Positions 18,142 through 25,496 of a stretch of 64,000 nt of DNA are shown piece after piece. The notes under the pieces were generated by a model, which was not told where the DNA came from, ran no database searches, and saw only the letters and a list, made by a program, of their open reading frames with translations. Position numbers and translations under genes: made by a program. Each line of letters starts with the position of its first letter. Within the stretch, counting starts at the first letter, position 1. The stretch comes from Marinomonas shanghaiensis (GTDB lineage: Bacteria; Pseudomonadota; Gammaproteobacteria; Pseudomonadales; Marinomonadaceae), in contig NZ_QGOK01000013.1 of assembly GCF_003259175.1 (NCBI RefSeq), forward strand, positions 1 to 64,000, read 5' to 3'.

Positions 18142-19055
18142 TAACTTATCCCCATAAATAAGGGAATTAGGACGGGCACGAGTATGCTCATGATGAAGCC
18201 GCTGGCGATGCAGACGGGAACAATCTGTGCACCATGGAATTTGCCGAGCATGGGGAGAGTGAAGTCCATGGCAGTGGCGCCGGAGTAACCGACGGACATG
18301 TGGCTGTTTAGGCGCGCTAAGAAAGGAATCAGCATAAGGGCAAGGATTTCTCGGCTTAGGTCGAGTAAGAAAGCCGTTGTGCCAAGTACGGGGTCGCCTA
18401 AGCCCGTAATAAGGATGCCAGAAAGGCTGTACCAACCAAAGCCCGATACCACGGCGAGTCCTTGGTTCCAGCTAAGCCCTAGGATCAGGCTGCCAATCCA
18501 GCCTGCTAATAAGGTGGTGGAAATGGTAACGAGGGCGATGATGACGCCTTGAACGTTTAAAAAGAGTTTGCGCAGGCGGTGGTTGCCTTGACGCAGTTGA
18601 CAGCCAATCAGAAACAGCAGTACGTAGAGTAAGCCTGTTACCAGTTCGTCGACGCCCGTTAGCCAATCTTTGCCAACGATACCGACTAGGACGCCACCAA
18701 TCACCCAAGCTAGAGTTTTTAGTGCATCAATCAGTGCATGTGTTTTGCTGTCACTGGGACCTTTTGCAAGGCTCTGTGCGTGGGTGCCGCCAAAGCGCAA
18801 GCCGCTTAGGTAGAGTCCTGTTAAGCTGATGACGCTAATGAGGATAAAAAGAACCAAGGCTTGGTAGCCGGCAATTAATAATTTTTCGGCAAGGTTGTCC
18901 AGTGCCCCTAAACTGAAACCTATCAGTCCTAGAATGAGATAGACGAGTTGTTCGAGTCCTTTTGCCACACGAGCAGGGGTGAAGAGTGTGATATTAACCC
19001 AGTAGCCAAAGAGCAGTGCGATAAGTAATGGGCCGAGTGTGGCGATAATGGTCAT
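18141..19055 (-). CDS. lysO: LysO-family lysine exporter
   Basis: Inner-membrane protein of the LysO/YbjE (DUF340) family, which exports L-lysine and its toxic analogues in E. coli. About eight hydrophobic segments are visible, beginning ATLGPLLIALLFGYWVNITL. The family-type GLIGFSLGALDNL, GGVLVGIVGKDWLTGVDELV, GFGWYSLSGILITGLGDPVL and VGYSGATAMDFTLPMLGKFH segments follow in order. At 304 residues it is close to the 299 of YbjE. It is a single gene. Its stop codon touches the end of the tandem repeat array, so the array sits in its 3' flank and may end or protect its transcript. Confidence 0.87.
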   Translation of the reverse strand: MTIIATLGPLLIALLFGYWVNITLFTPARVAKGLEQLVYLILGLIGFSLGALDNLAEKLLIAGYQALVLFILISVISLTGLYLSGLRFGGTHAQSLAKGPSDSKTHALIDALKTLAWVIGGVLVGIVGKDWLTGVDELVTGLLYVLLFLIGCQLRQGNHRLRKLFLNVQGVIIALVTISTTLLAGWIGSLILGLSWNQGLAVVSGFGWYSLSGILITGLGDPVLGTTAFLLDLSREILALMLIPFLARLNSHMSVGYSGATAMDFTLPMLGKFHGAQIVPVCIASGFIMSILVPVLIPLFMGIS

Positions 19056-19160
19056 GTGGGCGTGGTCTTCCTAGACAGGTATTGTTTGATAATAAAAATA
19101 AGAGCGGCATTTTCTCGGTATTGCGGTGTAAATACAAGTTGTGTGTTGTGTCTAGGGTAA

Positions 19161-19201
19161 ACGTCGGATTACGCTTCGTTCCTCATCTCATCTGACCTAC
19201 C
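19161..19201. repeat. REP-like element, second family
   Basis: Sequence GTCGGATTACGCTTCGTTCC followed by TCATCTCATCTGACCTAC is a diverged copy of the element with ends GTCAGATTACGC and ATCTGACCTAC that recurs near 20773, 21627, 28018 and 28146. It lies about 30 bp upstream of the MATE gene start. Confidence 0.7.
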
Positions 19202-19232
19202 TTGTGGGAAAGCGAAATAAACTTGACCAACG

Positions 19233-20678
19233 GTGCAATGGATGGCGATCGGTGGTAAATTGTTCGGTCGTTTTTTGGCGTTTTCTATGGATAGTCGGTG
19301 GTGGTTTGTGGTTAAGCGTTTTCCTGTGTTGAGTGAAGTGTTGCATTTGTTGTTTCCTATGGTGTTGACGATGACATTGGAGTTGTCGATCAGTGTGGTC
19401 GATACCATTATGTTGGGCCATTACAGCGCTTTGCATTTGGCGGCGGTTGGCTTGGCGTCGAGCTTGTGGTTGCCGGTTGGGTGCTTTTTGATTGGGGTAA
19501 CGTTTGGCATTACGCCTTTGGTGACGCGGCATTTGCATGGTCGCCAGCCAAAGTTGGTTAATTTGTATATGTCGCAAGCGGTGGGGTTGTCTGTTGGGCT
19601 TGGGGTGTTGGCAAGTTTAGTTGCCATTACGATTTTGCCGTATTTTGCGGGACTGATGGCCACAGAAGAAGAGACGAGACAGGTTTCTGTGACGTATTTG
19701 TATATTTTTGCCCCTGCTTTGCCTATGTTGGCGTTGATGACCGCGTACAAGAATTTGTTTGAAGCGGCAGGGCGTCCGGGCTTTCCTTTGTTTGTGGCGA
19801 GCTTTGGTTTAGTACTGAATATCTTGTTTAACTATGTGCTCATTTTCGGCAATTTCGGTTTCCCTGAAATGGGGGCAAAAGGCGCGGCGTTGGCGTCTGC
19901 CTTGTCTTTGTATTTGGCGGTGGCGTTGTTTTTTGTGTATGACCGTTTTCTTAATAAAACGCCTCTTTTTACGCGCTTGGTATGGCGTTACACCCGTAAA
20001 TTTTCGATTCTTTTAAATGTTGGTGCGCCGGCGGGCTTTGCTTTTGCTTTTGAGGTGGGTCTGTTTTCGTCGATGACGTGGCTGATTTCGTCTTTTGGTG
20101 ATTTGGCATTAGGCGGCGGGCAGATTGTGATGTCTTATACGTCTTTCTTGTTTACCCCTATGATGGCGATGAGTGCGGTAACGGCGATTGTGGTGGCGAA
20201 GGCCATGTCGAAAGAAGGCGTTGATGGGGTGAGAAAGCGTATTCGGGTGATTGTGTGGTTGGGGCTTTCTTATGTCAGTACCTGCTTTGTGATCACGCAG
20301 CTGTTCCACGAGCAGATTCCGTATATTTACAGCAATAATGCGCAAGTGGTGGCGTTGGCGGCGAGTATTTTGTTGATCTCTTCGTGTTATCAATTTCCAG
20401 ATATGTTGCAGACTGTGTTTACCGGTGCTTTGCGAGGGTTTCGTGATACGCGTTCTACCATGATCGCCTTTGCGGTGTCTTTGTTTGGTTTGAGTATTCC
20501 GTTTGGGTTCTGGTTGTCTCATTACAGTCCTTGGGCCGAGACTCTTTCTTTGAGGGGGTTTTACATCGGTTTGGGGGCGGGTTTGACCCTGTTGGCGGTG
20601 ATTTTGATCCTGCGTTTTCGGGTGATATTAGCGCGCTACGAAGGCCGACGCATTGCGTCACCAAGAGAGGTGGCGTAG
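19233..20678 (+). CDS. MATE family efflux transporter
   Basis: Multidrug/toxin extrusion antiporter (NorM-like), expected to expel cationic compounds using a Na+ or H+ gradient. It has twelve membrane segments in two MatE halves. Half one starts at LLFPMVLTMTLELSISVVDT with the IMLGHYSALHLAAVGLASSL substrate/ion region. Half two starts at GAPAGFAFAFEVGLFSSMTW. FTGALRGFRDTRSTM is the family C-terminal signature. Length is 481 from GTG 19233. ATG 19242 and ATG 19287 (463 residues) are equally possible because no start has a good Shine-Dalgarno. Nothing nearby suggests a specific substrate. Confidence 0.92.
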   Translation: MQWMAIGGKLFGRFLAFSMDSRWWFVVKRFPVLSEVLHLLFPMVLTMTLELSISVVDTIMLGHYSALHLAAVGLASSLWLPVGCFLIGVTFGITPLVTRHLHGRQPKLVNLYMSQAVGLSVGLGVLASLVAITILPYFAGLMATEEETRQVSVTYLYIFAPALPMLALMTAYKNLFEAAGRPGFPLFVASFGLVLNILFNYVLIFGNFGFPEMGAKGAALASALSLYLAVALFFVYDRFLNKTPLFTRLVWRYTRKFSILLNVGAPAGFAFAFEVGLFSSMTWLISSFGDLALGGGQIVMSYTSFLFTPMMAMSAVTAIVVAKAMSKEGVDGVRKRIRVIVWLGLSYVSTCFVITQLFHEQIPYIYSNNAQVVALAASILLISSCYQFPDMLQTVFTGALRGFRDTRSTMIAFAVSLFGLSIPFGFWLSHYSPWAETLSLRGFYIGLGAGLTLLAVILILRFRVILARYEGRRIASPREVA

Positions 20679-20744
20679 GGTGAGGAAATGCTCGATTTTG
20701 CGTGTGAATTGGTTTTTGTGGCCATGATGTGTGACAGGATCATT

Positions 20745-20789
20745 GGTATGCATCACGTATATCGTTAACTGTCAGATTACGCCTCGTGC
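20745..20789. repeat. 45-bp direct repeat, left copy
   Basis: Begins GGTATGCATCACGTATATCG and ends CGCCTCGTGC. An identical 45-bp copy lies at 21599-21643 on the other side of the HEPN/MNT pair, in the same orientation. The inner part is half of the second REP family. Confidence 0.9.
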
Positions 20790-20857
20790 TGATCTCCTGG
20801 TAGATACTAGACCGACATTTTTGGCCTATGAGTTGTTTTTGGTTGAAGTAATAAAAT

Positions 20858-21181
20858 ATGAGTATTTCTACGTTAAATCTCCCGATAGATATCGCTGAAT
20901 ATGGTTTTTGGCATAAGTTAGTTGCGCTGCCATTTGTAGAGGCGGTCTATTTATTTGGGTCAAGAGCCCGTGGTGATGCAAGGCCTAAGTCGGATATTGA
21001 TCTTGCGATAAATTGCCCGAGTGCTTCTTTTCAGCAATGGCAGAAAGTATTGGATATTGTAGAAGAGGCCGATACGCTTTTAGGCATTGATGTCGTCCGG
21101 TACGATCATCTAGGTGACTGCGCGTTTAGACATAAAATTGATCAAAATAAGGTTGTGGTATATGAAAACAGAAACGCATGA
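20858..21181 (+). CDS. mntA: MNT-domain nucleotidyltransferase antitoxin (MntA-like)
   Basis: Small 107-residue minimal nucleotidyltransferase. The catalytic motif is complete: G34-S35, ten residues, then D46-I47-D48 (FGSRARGDARPKSDIDLAI), matching the GSX10DXD signature of MNT antitoxins that AMPylate their HEPN partner. The partner gene follows with a 20-bp overlap, as is usual for HepT-MntA (HI0074-HI0073-like) modules. An enzymatic housekeeping role is possible, but the pairing argues for a type VII toxin-antitoxin system. The pair sits between identical 45-bp direct repeats, suggesting arrival or loss as a cassette. Confidence 0.88.
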   Translation: MSISTLNLPIDIAEYGFWHKLVALPFVEAVYLFGSRARGDARPKSDIDLAINCPSASFQQWQKVLDIVEEADTLLGIDVVRYDHLGDCAFRHKIDQNKVVVYENRNA

Positions 21182-21560
21182 TGCTATGTCTTATTTTTCG
21201 AAGGCTTTGTTGCGTTTTTCAGAGGCATTGGCGGAAGATGAATCTAATCCTCTCGCCATTGATGGTTCCATTCAACGCTTTGAATTTTGTTTTGAGCTGG
21301 GTTGGAAGTTGCTGAAGAAGATGTTGTTGGACGTCGAGGGAATTGATGCATTGTCGCCTAAGAAGTCTTTGCAGTTTGCTTTTCAATTGGAGTGGATTGA
21401 TGATGAGCAAGCTTGGTTAAGCATGCTTAATGATCGAAACCTTACCTCGCATACTTATCGAGAAGAATATGCCCGAGAAATTTATTCTCATTTACCGCGC
21501 CATTTGAAAATGATGGAGCGTCTTCAAAATCGATTAATGGCCATCATCCAAGCGGCATAA
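21162..21560 (+). CDS. hepT: HEPN-domain toxin (HepT-like, HI0074 family)
   Basis: 132-residue all-helical HEPN protein, formerly annotated as nucleotidyltransferase substrate-binding protein. It has the ribonuclease motif RX4HXY: R92-N-L-T-S-H97-T-Y99 in NDRNLTSHTY. In HepT the Tyr is the residue AMPylated by MntA and R/H form the RNase site. SIQRFEFCFELGWKLLKKML is the family helix at about residues 37-56. The frame is open from 21114, but ATG 21162 with AAGG upstream gives the standard N-terminus and a 20-bp overlap with mntA. All catalytic residues are present, so it should be active. Confidence 0.87.
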   Translation: MKTETHDAMSYFSKALLRFSEALAEDESNPLAIDGSIQRFEFCFELGWKLLKKMLLDVEGIDALSPKKSLQFAFQLEWIDDEQAWLSMLNDRNLTSHTYREEYAREIYSHLPRHLKMMERLQNRLMAIIQAA

Positions 21561-21598
21561 TTTGGGGTTGTCATTGACCTAGGTTTGGCGCCTGCTTC

Positions 21599-21643
21599 GG
21601 TATGCATCACGTATATCGTTAACTGTCAGATTACGCCTCGTGC
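21599..21643. repeat. 45-bp direct repeat, right copy
   Basis: Identical to 20745-20789. It continues into CTCGGCTCATCTGACCTAC (to 21662), completing a full second-family REP palindrome, whereas the left copy diverges after base 20789. Confidence 0.9.
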
Positions 21644-21671
21644 CTCGGCTCATCTGACCTACAAGGGATAT

Positions 21672-21700
21672 GGGGTCCCGCCTTCGCGGGAATGACGGTG
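21672..21700. repeat. GTCCCGCCTTCGCGGGAATGAC-type palindrome
   Basis: Short palindrome with CCCGCctTCGCGGG core, a dispersed intergenic element common in marine gammaproteobacteria. It ends 2 bp from the stop codon of hmuV and could form the 3' hairpin of the heme operon. Confidence 0.65.
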
Positions 21701-21702
21701 GG

Positions 21703-22482
21703 TTATTGTTTAAATTGCCATTGTGGCAGTTGGGTGTCTGGGTGTGACAAGCGGATGAGATCGGCTTGGTAGGTGGTTTCTATTTGTTTTCCTTGGGCCA
21801 GTTGGCTGGGTTCGCTGTCGAAGGTGATTTTGCCTTTTTCCAGCAGGACAAGCTTGTCTCCGTAGAGTGCCGCTAGGTTGATGTCGTGCAGTATACAGAG
21901 TATGCCCAGTCCTTTTTGGGTGAGTGTTTTTAAGAGTCTGAGTACCCGTTGTTGTTGATGTAGGTCTAGGGCGGAAATGGGTTCGTCCAACAGTAGGTAT
22001 TTTGCTGCTTGTGGGTGTGGGTCCGCGTAGACTTGCACTAGCACTCGGGCAAGTTGGATGCGTTGTTGTTCACCACCGGACAAGCTGGCGTAGATGCGTG
22101 CTTCAGCGTCGGCCATGCCGACTTCCACAAGTGTGTTGTGTATCAAATGGTTTGCCTGATCATCGGATAAACGCCATGGAGCGAGCCCCAATGAAACCAC
22201 TTCTTTAACGGTAAGCGTAAAAGGCATGTGAATTTGTTGTGTGAGCACGGCACGCTTTTTGGCTAAGTCCGCTAATGACCAGTCGGTGAGTAGTTTGTCT
22301 TCTAGGTGAATGTACCCTGTGTCGGCGTGAAGCGCCCCTGAGCAACATTTTAATAAAGTGGATTTTCCCGCACCATTTGGGCCCAGTATGATGGTGAGTT
22401 GACCGGGTTTGATGGACAAAGACACCTGATCCAAAAGCGGTTTGCCAGATCGGATTAGAGAGAGTTGGTTGACGGTTAACAT
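21703..22482 (-). CDS. hmuV: Heme ABC transporter ATP-binding protein
   Basis: ATPase that powers heme import across the inner membrane with HmuU and HmuT. It has Walker A (LGPNGAGKSTLLKC) near residue 37, Q-loop LTQQ, the ABC signature SLSGGEQQRIQLARVLVQVY, Walker B (YLLLDEPISALD) and the switch His in LHDINLAALYGD. The frame is open to 22518, but ATG 22482 starts the usual MLTVNQLSL and overlaps the end of hmuU by 7 bp. Length 259. It is the last gene of the leftward heme operon, followed by a palindromic repeat. Confidence 0.95.
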   Translation of the reverse strand: MLTVNQLSLIRSGKPLLDQVSLSIKPGQLTIILGPNGAGKSTLLKCCSGALHADTGYIHLEDKLLTDWSLADLAKKRAVLTQQIHMPFTLTVKEVVSLGLAPWRLSDDQANHLIHNTLVEVGMADAEARIYASLSGGEQQRIQLARVLVQVYADPHPQAAKYLLLDEPISALDLHQQQRVLRLLKTLTQKGLGILCILHDINLAALYGDKLVLLEKGKITFDSEPSQLAQGKQIETTYQADLIRLSHPDTQLPQWQFKQ

Positions 22483-23495
22483 GAGTGAGTTGCTCGAATA
22501 TTTTTTAACAGTAGCCATAAAAAGAAGGGTCCGCCAAGTAAGCTGGTGACGAGGCCAACGGGCAGTTCGGCGGGAATGACTGCAATCCTAGCCAGAGTGT
22601 CGGCGCTGGTGAGTAAGCTGGCACCGAGTAGCGCGGAGCAGGGAATGACAATGCGGTTGTCGGCACCAAACATCATGCGAATCAAGTGTGGCACCATGAG
22701 GCCAATAAAACCAATTAACCCAGTGAAGGCGACGGTCACGCCGACGCATAAGGCCACAATGGCAATGAGTTTGACTTTAAACGTTTCCACATCCAAGCCA
22801 AGATAACGGGCTTCTTCTTCCCCTAGTAACAGCAGATTCAGATTTTTCGACTGACGCCACACATAACAAAGCAACGGTAGTAAAATACTGGCGACAACGG
22901 CGACTTGTTCCCATCGTGCGCCACCAAGGTTGCCCATGGCCCAAAATGTCAGTGCGCGCAGTTGCTCGTCGTTGCTCAAGTACGTCAGTAAGCCGGTGGC
23001 AGAACCCGATAATGCGTTAATAGCAATGCCTGCCAGCAACAGGTGCAGGACAGAGACTTGTCCTTTGTGTTTGGACAATTGAAAGATCAGCCAGCAGGTT
23101 AATACGGCCCCAAGAAAGGCCGCTATGCTTTGCATATAAGACTGTGCCCAAAGGGGCAAGCCACCTGAAAATGGGTTGATAACAATCAAGATACCAACAA
23201 AGACCGATGCCCCTGAAGACACGCCCAGTAATCCAGGATCCGCCAATGGATTACGAAACAGGGCCTGCATGAGCGCCCCAGACACGGCCAATGCCGCGCC
23301 TACCAATATTGCCATGAGTAACCTTGGCAGTCGTACTGTCATGAGAATTTGCTTGTCTATGTCGTTTATGGACGACAAGAGTACCTCTTTCCAGCTTATT
23401 GAATAGGCGCCTTGGGTTAGGGCGAATAATCCTACCATAGCCAAAATAACGATCAGCAACGGATAGGGAATATGCGAATATTGGGTGTGTCTCAT
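22476..23495 (-). CDS. hmuU: Heme ABC transporter permease
   Basis: FecCD/BtuC-family inner-membrane permease, working as a dimer with two HmuV subunits. About ten hydrophobic segments are visible. Family motifs are RLPRLLMAILVGAALAVSGA, LFRNPLADPGLLGVSSGASV, LLLAGIAINALSGSATGLLT and GLIGFIGLMVPHLIRMMFGA. Start ATG 23495 overlaps the hmuT stop (ATGA). An in-frame ATG at 23504 is possible and adds three residues. The C-terminus overlaps hmuV. About 339 residues, normal for the family. Confidence 0.95.
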   Translation of the reverse strand: MRHTQYSHIPYPLLIVILAMVGLFALTQGAYSISWKEVLLSSINDIDKQILMTVRLPRLLMAILVGAALAVSGALMQALFRNPLADPGLLGVSSGASVFVGILIVINPFSGGLPLWAQSYMQSIAAFLGAVLTCWLIFQLSKHKGQVSVLHLLLAGIAINALSGSATGLLTYLSNDEQLRALTFWAMGNLGGARWEQVAVVASILLPLLCYVWRQSKNLNLLLLGEEEARYLGLDVETFKVKLIAIVALCVGVTVAFTGLIGFIGLMVPHLIRMMFGADNRIVIPCSALLGASLLTSADTLARIAVIPAELPVGLVTSLLGGPFFLWLLLKNIRATHSC

Positions 23496-24343
23496 GGTGC
23501 CCATTCTTCTAGCTGCTGTTGAAGAGACTGGATGGCTTCTGGCGTTCTAGGGCCTAGTCCAAGGGCGAGTAACGCATCCAACGACAGCATACGTTGGGCT
23601 TTGCCAGCAGGTGTGGCCAGCATTCCTGGCAGTGCCCAGATGGCTTGTTCGCCTGCGCGGCTGAGGCCTTGTTGGGTGACGACAATGGCGTCTGGTTGAG
23701 CCAATAAAATGGCTTCTGGCGTGAGAGCTTTGTAGCCGTCTAGCGTACCTACCGCGTTTGTCGCGCCTGCTAATGTAAACAAGGCGTCTGGTGCTGTGTT
23801 CTTGCCTGCCACCATAGGCGCACCGCCCATTTGCAAGACGAACAGTAAGCGTGGTGGACGTTGTTCATGCCATGCTTTGGGGGTACTTAATGCTTCAAAT
23901 GCGTGTTCTATTTGTTGAACGAGATATTTGCCTTTTTCCTCTTGGTGTAAAGCGCTGGCGACTTGGGTGATTTTATCCAGTATGCCTTGCTTGGTATCCG
24001 GTGCTTCTATGGTGATCAAGTTGATGCCGGTGTCTTTTAATTGTTGTAATACTTTTGCTGGCCCTGCTGCGGGTGTTATCAACAGAGTATCTGGATGCAC
24101 GCTAAGCACGCCTTCTGCCGATAAGGTACGCTGATAGCCGACTTTGGGTGTCTGGTTGGCCGCTTCTGGGTAGATGCTGCTGGTATCACTGGCGACAAGC
24201 TGAGACTCTGCCCCTAACAGATAGACGATTTCGGTGACGGTGCCACCGATACTGACGACGCGTTGTGCTGCGTTTGCTCCCGTTGATATCACCATCACCG
24301 ATGCCAGTACGAGTCCCTTGAAAAAACGCGGCTTAGCATGCAT
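23492..24343 (-). CDS. hmuT: Periplasmic heme-binding protein
   Basis: Delivers heme from the outer-membrane receptor to HmuUV. It has a signal peptide (MHAKPRFFKGLVLASVMVIS ... ANA). A class III binding-protein fold follows with RVVSIGGTVTEIVYLLGAES near residue 30, VGYQRTLSAEGVLSVHPDTL, and MGGAPMVAGKNTAPDALFTL. GYKALTPEAILLAQPDAIVV is in the C-terminal lobe. The Tyr of VGYQR is the expected heme ligand. The frame is open to 24391, but ATG 24343 with AAAGGAG about 8 nt upstream is the clear start. It overlaps the end of hmuS by 11 bp. Confidence 0.95.
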   Translation of the reverse strand: MHAKPRFFKGLVLASVMVISTGANAAQRVVSIGGTVTEIVYLLGAESQLVASDTSSIYPEAANQTPKVGYQRTLSAEGVLSVHPDTLLITPAAGPAKVLQQLKDTGINLITIEAPDTKQGILDKITQVASALHQEEKGKYLVQQIEHAFEALSTPKAWHEQRPPRLLFVLQMGGAPMVAGKNTAPDALFTLAGATNAVGTLDGYKALTPEAILLAQPDAIVVTQQGLSRAGEQAIWALPGMLATPAGKAQRMLSLDALLALGLGPRTPEAIQSLQQQLEEWAP

Positions 24344-25412
24344 GGCTAGGCTCCTTTGGGTGCTGCTGTTTGGTCGCTTGAACGATGTCACGCCATAGGG
24401 TCAGTTCTGGCTGTCCTGGCTTACGTTTGCCAAATAATGTGATGATAGAATCGCCACTGGCGTTAAAGGCTTCAATGGACGTGATGACGCCATCACCACT
24501 GGGGCGTTCTATGACCCAAGCTTGGGTAATTTGATCGGTTCTTAGGTGAAGGTTGAATGTCGGGTCCAATACATTGAACCATGGCCCTTGGGTTAAGAGC
24601 TTGTGAACGGGGCCTGAGTAGATTTGGATGCAGCCAGGATTGCCAACAAATACCATGATGTCTGCGGTTCTTTCTTGCGCAAGTTTGAGCACAAAGGCAA
24701 GGCTGTCTTGGGCTAGCGGTGTCGCCCATTGAGAGCCAATGAGCGACAGGGCTTGAGTGCGAGAAAGCCCATGTTTTTTCAACATGCCGTGGTATTCATG
24801 CACGTCTTTTAAATTCGCCCAATCGTCTGCGAAGCTGGCTTGGTCAAACGTTGCTGGTGGCTCGCTAACAGGCGCTTCTTCTGTGGGCAAATACACGGGA
24901 ATAATAGGCGATGCATCACGATATTTCGCGATCAGAGCGTCCCACTTATCTGCAATCGTGTTGTCTGTTCGATAGATTTTATGCACAGCGAGGCCATGTT
25001 TGTCGAAAAATTGCAGGCTATGGCGACCCTTTTCTACAACATGAAAGCCACTGTGCCATTGGCCGATGAAAAGACGCAAGTCGATAGCGTCTGATAACAC
25101 TAGGCCGGTTTTTCTGGCCTCAGCAAACTGGAAGCTGTGGTACACACCTGTTGTTTCGTGTACAGCTTGGTCGTTGCGGGTGATGGTCATCACTTCGCCG
25201 ACGTTTTTTAGTTCGGCTAGCAATAGGTGAAAAGGGGCGCGTAGCTGCCATGTATCGATATTTTGTCGGCATGCGACGAGATCGCCTTCGGTGATGCCTA
25301 GTTCTTTGGCCAGTTCTCTGGCGCGTAGCGTTGAGCCGGCGGCCATCGTGGCTTGGTAATGAGAATAGGCTGGATGCTCTGTGTTTGGTCTTGTGGCTGT
25401 GGTTTGAAACAT
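24333..25412 (-). CDS. hmuS: Hemin-degrading / heme-trafficking factor HmuS
   Basis: Cytoplasmic HemS/ChuS/HmuS-family protein that receives imported heme and releases iron from it or passes it on. Two repeated halves of about 170 residues are visible. The first contains VMTITRNDQAVHETTGVYHS and FIGQWHSGFHVVEKGRHSLQ, where FHVVE and the following residues match the family fold. The second has IMVFVGNPGCIQIYSGPVHK and FNLHLRTDQITQAWVIERPS. The conserved His of the C-terminal half is in GPVHK. 359 residues, slightly longer than ChuS (about 342). It lies 84 bp downstream of the receptor gene, with a long hairpin between. Confidence 0.93.
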   Translation of the reverse strand: MFQTTATRPNTEHPAYSHYQATMAAGSTLRARELAKELGITEGDLVACRQNIDTWQLRAPFHLLLAELKNVGEVMTITRNDQAVHETTGVYHSFQFAEARKTGLVLSDAIDLRLFIGQWHSGFHVVEKGRHSLQFFDKHGLAVHKIYRTDNTIADKWDALIAKYRDASPIIPVYLPTEEAPVSEPPATFDQASFADDWANLKDVHEYHGMLKKHGLSRTQALSLIGSQWATPLAQDSLAFVLKLAQERTADIMVFVGNPGCIQIYSGPVHKLLTQGPWFNVLDPTFNLHLRTDQITQAWVIERPSGDGVITSIEAFNASGDSIITLFGKRKPGQPELTLWRDIVQATKQQHPKEPSHAC

Positions 25413-25441
25413 CTTGATGCTCCGTTTAACGTTAACGGGTT

Positions 25442-25479
25442 AGCATAGGCCAAAAACACACTGTTTTTTGGTCTATGCT
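25442..25479. other. Long hairpin between heme receptor gene and hmuS
   Basis: AGCATAG-G-CCAAAAA pairs with TTTTTGG-T-CTATGCT around a 7-8 nt loop: 15 paired positions, one of them a G-T. It has no terminal U-run on the minus strand. It may act as a partial terminator or as a 3' stabiliser that sets receptor expression above that of the transporter genes. Confidence 0.7.
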
Positions 25480-25496
25480 GTTAGGTAAAAATAGGC

